A stretch of 64,000 nucleotides of DNA from assembly GCA_963576475.1 (NCBI GenBank), contig OY754972.1, forward strand, positions 11,367,062 through 11,431,061, in the 5' to 3' direction. The translations under genes and the position numbers were made by a program. The notes under the pieces are model-generated. The model was given only the letters and a program-made list of their open reading frames with translations, searched no databases and was not told where the DNA came from. Every line of letters starts with the position of its first letter. Position 1 is the stretch's first letter. This DNA comes from Molanna angustata (Eukaryota > Arthropoda > Insecta > Trichoptera > Molannidae). Below are positions 35,401-47,400 of the stretch, piece by piece.

Positions 35401-38400
35401 GTAAGTTCGAAATGAAAATTTGAAATTGGGATCGGATTAGAGTCTCAAGAGTAAGGTAACTGGACTATGGATTATTTAAAAAAAATTGAACTAGATTTTA
35501 TTAATTTGATATTCATGGTTCTTCGTTTAAATGTCTCCCTATTATTTTCCCATATCTCAATTTAACAGATCAGTATATATGACAAGTATAATTCTATGTT
35601 CTAAATTAATATTTTATATATCAGCCCAGAGTCATTTCCAGATTTACCCGCCGCTCACTCTTGACGTGCATCCAAATCTTATCCGTGCGCATGCGGCATT
35701 CACGTTTCCCAAACTGTCACTCGTTATCAACCTTTTCATTCCTGCATACATCACAATTAATAATCCACAGCAACGAGTCGAGAAATGACAGTTGACTCAC
35801 CGTTAAGTACTTAATCCGCCAGAAACGTTGAGTTAAATATTTGTCGTATTAGTGATGTATTTGTAAAACTTGTGTTTAGATCTTAAACTGAGACTGTAAT
35901 ACCGGCCCATAGAGGTCTTAGTAATATTAATATTGAGGACTAAGTAATAGTAAGTACTGTATTAATATTTTGTTTGGTATTTCGGTTACTCAGTATGTCT
36001 CAAGTCATTGATTAAAATTACCAAAAAATATAATCATTTTTTCAATCGCTTTCTCTTGAATACATTATCGGGTGCTACAGCCCCATCGTGCATCAATTTT
36101 TTTTTCCACAAACTTAAGTTCAGTTCAGGGGTGACATCTGTGCAAGACACCATCACCTCATTTATAAGGACTGTTGCTTTTATTGTTTACAAAATCCACT
36201 AACAAAAGCTTTTTCGAAAGCCGAAATAAAGTATTAACTATGATTTTTGTTTTAATCGAGTTAGTAGTTTATGAGATATTGTCATAAAAACCTAAGAAAG
36301 ACAATTTTATACTCAAATATTTTGAAAACGCCATATCTATCGCCCCTTAAAAGATTTAAATATGAAAGACAACACCATGATGTATAAGAAAATTCTTTTT
36401 GGAAAGAATGTTCATAAATTTAATGATATATCAGGCATCTACTTAAAGAGACTCAAATATCAATTTGAGAGATTTGCTATTTAAAAATAAACATGTGTTT
36501 GTTTGTGATTGATACCAGAATACTGATTGGAGGAATGTTGCATCATTGGTGGCTGGAAGTGTTGTAAAGAGTTTCTGCCAAAGTGTGGAGGTGGAGATTC
36601 TTCGGCTGCTGATGAACCATTGTTCACAGTACTTGTTCCCCATGAACCTCTGCCTCTTCTGAAAACATTAAAATACAATTTGTATTTATTTACTCTATTC
36701 ATACACAATATAAAGATAAATTTGCTATAGTGGTATTATTATAAACTGACGTTATAAAACTAATCTGCATTAGTTTTAACTCTGGATGGATTCTTGTTGT
36801 TGTCCCATCTCTAATGTGGATTGGTTTTATTACCCCAGTTATTAGATCATATTTAGTTATTAATTTATTTATTTGTAACATTCTGTACACCTTCGGGCTT
36901 ATTGTCATACGGTAATTTCTTCGAACCAACCTCAGTTAATGTTAAATATACAATACAGTGTGTAATTATGACAATAAGGTAATCAAATGACAACAATAAA
37001 ATTAAAAAAAAAAGATAACAGAAGAGAAAATAAAAGATAACAAAAGATTGAATATAAAAACAGTTCGAAGTAGTGAAAGGATAAGGATAGGAAGAGGGCA
37101 GGAAGAAGGAATCAGTGAGATAATTGAATAAAGAAGTATATATACCTGTTGTTAGAGTACATATTGGTAACAGGCGGAGTTGCTGACGCATACCTGCCTC
37201 TGTCTGTGATGGTTATACCTCTCATGGATCTCATGCCTCGGCCTCTGCAATACATAAAACAATATTTATACAAAAATGAAATGCTGGCTATCATATTGGA
37301 CCTTATAATAATAGCCATTCTCCTTTAGCCTTTCAATGTCCTCAATATCACTTAAGAGGCTATATAGTATATTTTGAAAATAATTTCCCTAATACCCTCA
37401 AAAGATATGTCTTAGAAATAGGGAACAGTTAGTATTTACATCTTTATTCTATTGCATGAGTTTTTTGAATTTTGAATTTGTTTAATACTTTTCTTTTAAT
37501 TTTTTTTTATTGTAAGTAACTAAAAAACTACAAGGCCTATGAAGTAGATTTTTACTTCAATCAAGAAAGAATATGAAAATCTACCGGCTGAGTTTTTTTA
37601 TTATTATAATATTTTAATTACTATTCTTGCAATTAAAAAAAAAAACCTCTAAATCAGGGGTGGCCAACCGGTCGATCGCAACTATTAGTCCAGTCGGTCG
37701 TGGCAAGGCAAAAAATATAAACATACATAAATACGTAGAACAAACTGAGCAACATAATCACCAACTACTGCACACATCGCGTTACGTTCACGTTATCACG
37801 TTACTTTATGGATCTAGAATACCCATGTTTGAAGAAATGTGTTGAACAATTGCATTCGTGTTTTGGTTCAACATATTTATGTGAGTCATCATTTTCCTTC
37901 TTAAAACAAACAAAAAATAAACACCGTTCTTGCTTGACAGACGCACATACACTGGATTCTTTAAGGTTGGCAATTTCCAACTACAAACCTGATTTTGCTA
38001 ATCTAGCGGAAGATGCTCAGACGCAGTGCTCACACTAATATACATAAGTAGTTACTAAGAATAATTTTCAGTTTTATGTTACGTTCTTAATAAAATAAAA
38101 AATACTACTTAATTGTGTACTGAACTATGCTGTTTCATATAAAATTTCAAGAAGTATATAATTGGTAGATCGCACAGGGCTTCCTCAGTAAACAGTAGAT
38201 CTTGGATCTATTCAAGTCAGCCACTCCTGCTCAAAATTTTACCTTTTTTGCACGATAAAATGTTGTATATCACATATCAGGTGATATACAATATTTTTTC
38301 GTGTTTCATACATTAGAAGGTAATTTAGTGTGCATTTTTGCGTACATCTGTATACCTAGCCTATAAGAGGGCCTTAAGTCATCACACATAACATGCCTAA

Positions 38401-41400
38401 GATATTTGATACTACTACTGGCCTTAAAATTTGATTGTGTTACCTGTTAGGTAAGACAGGTAGTTTGTTGTAGCCTGTAGGTCCCGTGGGCTGCGCTCCG
38501 CACCCCTCGAGGGCAAGGAAGTCATCCACGTGCAGAGAGGGAGGGCGAGAGGTATTGGGGGGGCGGGAGCGGAAGGCGTCCATGGGTGGACGCGGAGGGG
38601 GAGGGGCTCCGGGAGACACGCCCACACCTCCACCCCCTCCCCCTCCTCCCGATGGCGACTGAGAGACGCCTCCACGACCGCGGGCCGGCGATACTGCAAC
38701 AAAACAAACATACAGAATAAATAAATATTTTTATGCTTGTATAGTCAAGTGGTAAATTTAGTTCTACGGAGTTGCTAACATTTGAAACACATCACTATTC
38801 TACGAACTTACAAAGACTTTATGACAGCCGTTACTTGTCATGGATCAGCTCTCGGAATAGTGTTGTTACGAACAATGAAAATATGGACAAAGGAGGAAAC
38901 CTGATGACGATGTAACTGTTTCTCTTCTCAATGTCATGTTCTTATGAAAAGACTCTTACAAGTACAACACATTCGGTCTAAACTCGACTGATGGTGTGGA
39001 ACGTCCAGCGGTTATCATGAGACTGGCAGGTAACCTTGACCGCACAGCATGCATACTGGTTCCCTCTCCCTTCGTCTCTCATAACAGATAAAGTTGGAAA
39101 GGACAAAGGATTAAGGATATCATTAGGCCTTGGCTGTATGAAACACTAGTCGTATTGTTTTGGGAGTAAGTATTTAAAAAAAACTACTATTATAACTCAT
39201 ACTTCATCACAAATACTGTAGAATTTATTTATTTATCTAAGCGTGATGTACTTGTTTACATATATGGCGATGTGTAGTTTTTTTACTGACAACCATGAAG
39301 CTATAATACTGACAACACTTTTTATAACGACAACACACAAAAATGTAAACGATATTCTGAAAGACGGCAATGTTAGAAGCATGTACAATAGACGAACATG
39401 TATGAGACGATGCATGAATGTTGACGAGGCGATGAATGTGTGCCAGGATAGAAAGATATGGCGTTCGGTTCTCTCTGCCTACCCCGTAAGGGACATGGCG
39501 TGATGGTATGTATGTATGTACACACAAAAAAGGAATTATTGACTGAAACTGATTGTAGGTGTTGTGAATTCGATATAAGGTATTTTTTTTTATTGCAGAT
39601 TATCGACTAGTATCATGGTGAGAGTGTTTTCTGAAAGTTTCATCTCAATGTACCTGTATGCATGGCAATAATTACTTCTGGTTAAAATACTCATTTGATC
39701 GTTTTGAAATATTGAAAACAAGTTTTACTCGCGAAGTGCCATTCAATTTTGGCACTTCGCACGTTTTTTATAGGTTAAATTTTGGGAACACTGCCAGATT
39801 TGAGTGTTGACCCTCAAATCTGATCCTAATTTCAATTTTTCGCTAAGAACTTACCTTTATAATGGAGAATAAGGCAGTGTGTAAGTATGTTTTAATAGTA
39901 GTATAAATTTGAATGTACGCAGGTGAAAGGTAGGTATGTTCTAAGCAAAATTTTAAATAGGGTTTAGATTTTAAAGTCAAGAGTATTCCATTCTATATTG
40001 TTTTGCAGCTATCCACTAGTTTAAGGGTGATCCTAAACGTCACGAGTAAGCCAGCTGACTACAGTACAAAATCAATAAATTTTAAATTTTGTTAGTAAAT
40101 TGATATTGCGTCAACATAGTGAAGGTTAAATTTTGTAAGAAATGAATAATAATATAGCGAGCCTCTGTAATGCATTTTATACCTGGTACATTAGCTTTTA
40201 AGTAAATGATAATAATGTTGTTTACCATAGGGCCTCTTATCCCTTGGCACATGAAGTCTCTTGGTCCTGAAGAGTGGCTGTGAATCTTGTGGAGGACGAG
40301 GCGGTGCTGGAGGCAAGTGAAGGAGTCTCTCTGCCTCGGCTGCCAGATCTGTGCCAGCCGGAAGGTACAGTGCACTCACTTCCCCAATATCACATGACAC
40401 CTAACACAAACATCACAATATACTTAGTTACAACCTTTTATCACAAATGACATATTCAATATGAAACAAGTTGCATATAAGAATTGTCGGCTTCTAAAGT
40501 AATCTCTAAATAATTTTTAAGGATATTAAGTAATCAATGCTACTGTATAAGATATCTAGTTTTTCGTTACTGATGAATTACTTACAAATTGGTATTTTTT
40601 TTTTAATTTACCAAAACTGAATATAACATAATATGCGTGCAATTTGAAACAATAACAAATTTAAAAAAGTGCGAGTATTAAATAATTGTTAGTGAATAAT
40701 TAACATATTCCTATTCTAAGCCAATGGTCCCGGGTTCGATTCCACTGTTAAGACACAGTTTTTCACTATGTTTTCAGTTTGAATTTGTGAAACAATATTA
40801 ACAACTAAGTCTCCAAGCTGAATCAATATATTATTGGATGACTGATACCTTCTATATACACTAATATTTACTAATATGTAAACCAAAAGGATTTATTGCC
40901 CATTACGTAATTTCAGATCTCAGTTTTTGTCCTATGTCGACCGTCGTTTCACAAATTATTCAAAAAACAATTATATAAGGCGGAGTTGCTCCAATTACAA
41001 TACATACTTTAGACAATTCGATATAATACATAAATCACAAGCAGATTTCAAATCATACATTTTACAATTATTCAATAAATAGTACCTATACCTAAATTTA
41101 TTACCTTTTTTCTTCATAATTTGTCTCGCTTACACAATATACTTACACTTTCACCCTTTAATTTTATTGGGTGAGTGTTAAATTAATATTTGGCCTTCGT
41201 GGCTCAGTTGGTTAGAAATCTGACTGATGAGCCAAAGGTCCCGGGTTCGATTCCCGGTGGAGACACAGTTTTTAATTGTGTTTTCAGTCTGGATCTGTGA
41301 GACGATTAATACCGCAAGTCTCCAGAATGTGGCAACTTGTTATTGGGTGCGTGTTAAATTAATATTTAACATAGTAGGTACCTGTTAGTTGCCCGAGAAG

Positions 41401-44400
41401 CAATATTAAATAAATAAAATAAATTTAACATATTATCTAAAAATAATGAATATTTGATTTACATACATATTGGTATTAGCAAGTAAACAAGCCAAAAATT
41501 GACTTATAATTCCGGCGTGGTTCAGGGATACTTCTGTGCGAAAGCATTGATACCTCGTGTATAAGGACTGTTGCTTTTCTCTAATTTCTCAATAGATGGC
41601 ATTACAAAAAAGGTTTCTTCGTCACTTCATAGATGGCGATGGCGTTTTTCAGATTATTTTCAAACAAACAGATTTTCATGATTAAAATATATAGACCATT
41701 AAAAAATTGGATTGATAAGAAACTCAATAAGATAACAAACATGTCGTAAGCCGTGCATGTGCCTTGAGTTCAATATAATATTCCAACTTCGTCTCTATTG
41801 AGATGTTTAAAATTTCTCATATAATGAATATGTTCTTGAAACAAATTCATGTATATACAGTGATACCTCGACATACGAGTTTAATTCGTTCCGCAACCTT
41901 GCTCTTATCTTGAATTACTCGTATCTCGAAGCAAATTTCCCCATACAAAACAATTGAACTACCATTAATCCGTTCCAACCCCCAAAATGTCACCCCAGTT
42001 ATTTTTGTTACGTGGTTTTAAACACATTTTGACAAATATTTATTGTACAAAAACCAAGGAGGTTTGTTTCTTCCTCCCTCTCAGAATGCTACATTTTTCT
42101 CGCTTTCACCTGTAGGCCGTTTAGAAAAATACATGTCCAAGGAGGTTTGTTTCTTCCTCCCTCTCAGAATGTTCCGGAAATGAGTTAGGCAAGTGTCATT
42201 AAAAAGATTAGATGCTACCGGCCGACCTGCTAAACCGAACTCGTATCTCGAATTTCGCTCGTAACTCAAAGCAAAAAATCACTCGCTCGCCGGCTCGTAT
42301 CTCGAAAAACTCGTATGTTGGGCACTCGTATTTCGAGGTACCACTGTACTTATACATTCTAAATTAATTAAGCATTTAAATTATTGTTATTCAAAGTATA
42401 GTTTTAAAAATCAATAAATTGCAAGATAGATGTTCAATACACACCATTTCTGCTTCATTAGATTCATCTTCTATTTGATTATTTTGTAGTCCGAGCCAGT
42501 AACTAGATCCAAGTCTCTCGTCTTGAGCGTCTCCCTGGATACAGAGGGACCTGCCTGCAAACTGTGCTGTTAGGGGTTCTGGGAAAGGCAAGAGAGGCTG
42601 CACAGGTGCAAGTGGCACCGAATTCTCAGAACCATTGCTTGAAGACAAGTTACGTAATGACGAAAGCAGGAGACTAACGTGGGACAGTAGTTCCTCCTCA
42701 TTGTGACTCTGAAAAAATTATTAATGTTGTGAGAATATGTTTATATCATTAATTTTGATAAGAAAATTGTAAAAATATATTACAAACGAAAAATACCAAG
42801 TTCGTGGCGAAAACAATTATCATTATTACTTTTTTATGGTTATTGAATATTCCCACATTATTATGACGTATTTGGAATGCGGCTAAAATATTAGTGTTTT
42901 TGCAGATGTTTGAAACAATCATTTTATTTTTTTTCTCTTATTTTGGGGGGCAAGGAATTCACTATTTTTTTTAAAGGTATTCTATATACCTATTTTACAC
43001 AATTATTTGTTTTCAGTAAAAAATAACGGTGCCACTATTTTTACGACCGGAATTGGCGGGAAAAGCGTTTTCCCGCCAAAAAGTGTCTATTTGCACGACA
43101 AATTTTCTGACGTCGTCTATGTTTTTAGGTCATTTATAACCATAGAAAGCGCAGATAAATCAAAATACAAAAATATTTACCTTTGTCATTTTTTCAATGG
43201 TCATAAAAATGCATCATGGAAACCAACTTGAAGAAAAAATAAATAATATTAGCATCTTTTTACGTTTACTTAATTTTATAAATCATTTTTTCATCGAGAT
43301 CGACAATTTTAACAAAGAATAAACAAAGGTAAATATTTTTATAACTTGATTTATCTGCGTTTTCTGTGGTTATTTTTGGTTTTCGTCTATGGTTGAGTCG
43401 TGTAAATAGTCGTAGCCAAAAAATAAAGTGTAATCAACCTTATATCATAGACACCACTCTAGCCAAATTTTCTGTTATAGTTGTAGAACTAGATTGAACT
43501 TTTTAGATTATCCATTGTAATAATTCACTAATTACTATGAAATGTAGCACAAGTGTATAATTAAATTGAACCAATAAAAAAGTGTACATAGAATCATCTT
43601 GAACCATTACACATTTCAAGTAATTTACCCTGTTTCCTACCATTACTCGTCTTTTAATAAGCTTATCAGAAGTCTATTTTATGTAGAATAATTTATATGA
43701 AACATATCAATATTGAAGTATATTTGTTAATATTCATCTCCTTTTAGGATATAGTACTAATCTTCTTAAGAACTCATTTTAATTAAAAATATTTATACTA
43801 ACAGTGTGGTATAAAAATATTATATTTAAATAACTCACCTTAAGAAATGCTTCCAGTTCAGTAATTGGATGACTGTCTGTTTTATTCCAACCGATCATAT
43901 CGGCTACTTCTTGTATAGTGAGGTAGGTACTTCTCGGAGTAAACTGCATGGTTTCAGAAGTATCAAGATCGTCGGGAGCGTTTTGTAATATTCTAAGTAA
44001 TTCTAAAAATGTTGTCACACACTCGGGTGAATCTTTACCCAAACCGCTGATGAGTCTTGTAAAGAATTGCACAAATACTTGTTTGTTCTTGTCTAAGCAC
44101 ATTTTAAAATAATAGAATCCAAAATCGTGCTCCGTCAACAAAAAGTAAGTTCTCATAATTGAAGCTATTAAATTCAACAAACTATTTTCACTAGAAATAT
44201 AATCAAATGTAGAATTGATGATGGATGTGATAATTTCTTTCGATGGCAATGCATTTGCCAAATATATTTCAGAAGTCATTGTTACTTTTGTATTTTCACT
44301 CGGTTCGTCTTGTGGTTCAGTTTTAATGGCTGGCACTTGATCGATTTGTGTCAAAAGAGTAATTTCAGAATCGCACAAACTGTTGAAAATGCTAACGACA

Positions 44401-47400
44401 CATTCTTGAGATTGTATATGAGATGGCGTTTCACTAAATGTGGTCAGAATGTTGCACAAAATTGGGACAAATAACCAATATCTATCTTCCGATTTGGGTA
44501 TCACATTACTCTGACGTATCAAATGCAACATGGTACACTTGATTGAAGGATGAGTTACCAGGCAAGCCAGGAAATTCAAAAGTCTGGCAACGTTCAAATT
44601 CACCGCTTCAAAAGGTTGGGGAAGACAATTATTGTCATCGCAGACCTGTGAAATGAGCATATCCAATATGGCTCTGGTCACACAGATGGAAGTGTTAGAT
44701 GCCAAGTCACTCAACTGTATACAGACCCTTCTCAGAAGCTGAACAACAGGTTGACACGCAGACAAATAAATAATTTGAATCAGTTCTGCTATGTTGGTGG
44801 ACAGAGTATGTAAATGGCCTGACCAAAGTTTTCTGTTGCTTACCATATTAGATAACTCTGATTCGGTTAATGTAAACTTAGTCTGAATAGGTAATGGCAA
44901 CGGTAGCATTTCAGATAACACCAACAATCCTGGAATGAAGGTGTATGGTGCAGTTATAGTATACTTTATTATTTCACTACTCAGCAGGGTCCAAAGTGAT
45001 TTATGAATTAATTCATTTTCTGATGCATCTTCCGCAATTGGCTGCGTGTATGTCAAAAGTATGTCAATGGTTTCCTTGCAGGCTTTTTGAGCCATTCTGT
45101 AACCGACCGATGTAGTCGGGAATGAATGTAACAAATTGAAGGTCTGCAAGATGACTGGAATAGCAGTTAAATCCTTAAACTTAGTATTGCGGCATTGAAT
45201 CACATACATAAGCATCTTGTGGAGTAATTCTAAGCAGGGTAGAACCACGTTGACAATGTGCAAACCTTGAGATGAAACAAATGTTGCAGAATGCAAACTT
45301 GGTTGTTCAAAATAACTGCAAAGTTTTTCCAGAATGGAAACAATGTGTGTTACCCCATCCAACGAAAATAATTGTAATATAATATATTTATATTTTAGTT
45401 CGGAATACTCCATACGAGGCACTTCATTAAGAAGCATCTTCTTATGCTCGTATTCAGGAATGCCGAGATATTTTAATATACGTAAACATGTAATCATTTC
45501 ACCCGGGCAAGAAGTTGCATGTTCAATAGAATTCTTCAAAACGTCGATCAAATCATTAATGTTATCGTATGAAAATATATTGGGCTTTTCTAATGGTTTT
45601 AAGTATGGCGTGATTTCTTGCAAATTGGAAGCGACACTTTGTTCAAATATGTCGTACTTTTTAACTATATTCAAAATTCTTCTACCATACTTTTTCAAGA
45701 AGTTGACATCCGAAGAGAATTGCACGGTAGAAACTGTTAAATCAACAGCGTAGTTCTTTGCTGGGGATTTTTGTTTATTGGGTTTCATATTATCTTTATC
45801 AGATTGTTTTGAATGAATGTCTTTTTCAAATATGTTTAATAAACAATTTATGTTATCTCCCATACTCAATACATTAGCGACCGCTAATTTTCCAATACTG
45901 CCAAAAGTCAAACAATAAAGACAATGCAATTTTTCAACAACATTGGCATCGTCTTCTTTACTGGCCCATTGAGTGTCAAATATGGCATGGACATAATATA
46001 GAACTTGAAGTTTAAAAGCCATTTCGAATCCCATTTGCTGAAGAGCAGAACAGCTTCCAACATCTTGTAGTATCATCGCTTGGTCCTCTTCATTCTGATG
46101 GGAAGGTTGCAACAAACATCTGAATAATAATTCGCTAGTCTTAATGTTATCATACAGATACATTAGTCCTTCGTGACAGTTTGTCAACTGAGAAATTATT
46201 TCATAAATAGGGTTTGTGATAACAGGATAGTTATACGTCAGAGGACATGTCAGTAAAAATAAGCATGACTCCAAAAGTTTATGAATCTGAAAAAAGTCCA
46301 GTAATGTATTGTTCATAGAACTTTTGTTGATCTCAAATTGTGCAGACACAGGTAAAAATCTACGAGGTTGCGACAACTCAAAAGATCCATTCCTGAATAT
46401 GCTCAAAATTTCTTCCAGAGAATTTATGATAAATTCTATTTCAGCTTCTGATATTTCTTGGGAGTTCTCGCCATAATTTTCAGATTTTTGGTTTAGAACT
46501 AAAACAGTGTCCCTCAATCTTTTCATCAATTCATATAAATTCATTTTATTCATGAGAGAGTTGATTGCGAATTTCACTCTAGAAAGAGGATTGTTATTCA
46601 ACATCATTATTAATATTTGATATCCGTTTTTCAATTGCTCAATTTTATTACTTTCACCATTCATTTTACACTTTTCGTTTTTAGGGAGTTCTTGTATTTT
46701 TGGCAAATAAAAACTTTTAGAAAGAAAGTGTTGGATAGCTTTCTCAGAAGATAAACAGGCATCTAAAGCTTTGAAAATCATCAATTTGATACTGAGGGCC
46801 ATGTAGTCTTTGGAATATAAATCGAAAAGACGAGCAAACACATCAACATTATTCCTTAAGAGAGTTAAAACAATGTCACCAGAATGTTTATGGCTACAAA
46901 GAGCTTCTAGAAGACGAATTCCACATTTGATATGTCTTATTTTATATGTAGCTTGTTTTTGTGATAGTGCAAGATCGTAATTGAGCCCAACTCGACAAAA
47001 GTTCAACATGAAATGTAACACATTAACAAAAGTTGTATTTGAAGTTTCTTTCATATCAACTTCTTTGAATATCCTTAGTAAAATATCACTTTCACTAGAG
47101 ATGTTATTGATGAGAAGTGGTAACTGTTCACATATATGAACCCAATCTTCTTTCGCATCAGTTGATAAATTAACGAAATTGTGTGGTAAAAACTTATCTT
47201 CCGCTTTTTTATAATCTTCAATTATTTCGACGAGCTTCTGGAAATCTGTATTAAGAAAGCATAATTCATCAACTGTTGAATTCATAACATGTTTTTTGCA
47301 TTCTGAATCAGGAGACATATACACGGAAGACTTATTGCTTGGAACATATTTCTGCCAATCAGCTCGGAATGGATTGAAGCATTTCAATATGTCATCTACG

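Larger units (their letters stand above)
32499..36515 (-). other. vir intron 8 (4.0 kb)
   Basis: Holds a 210-bp tandem repeat, duplicated LINE tails, two 18-bp palindromes and a partial TIR element. Elsewhere no gene is seen; 32500-33630 and 34430-36100 are AT-rich with no recognised feature. Confidence 0.6.

Noticed and set aside
38424..38711. Alternative reading frames over vir exon 6
   Set aside because: High GC leaves three frames open; only one matches the phase of exons 5 and 7 and contains the RPPSLHVDDF motif.
41197..41270. Possible functional tRNA gene
   Set aside because: A and B boxes and the T-arm are good, but the D and anticodon stems do not fold and the sequence continues into a SINE body with a second copy at 40725.
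43779..43838. Extension of the giant vir exon to the stop at 43779
   Set aside because: A clear donor CTTAAG|GTGAGT lies at 43839/43838, and exon 4 continues the protein in phase; the last 19 codons are intronic.
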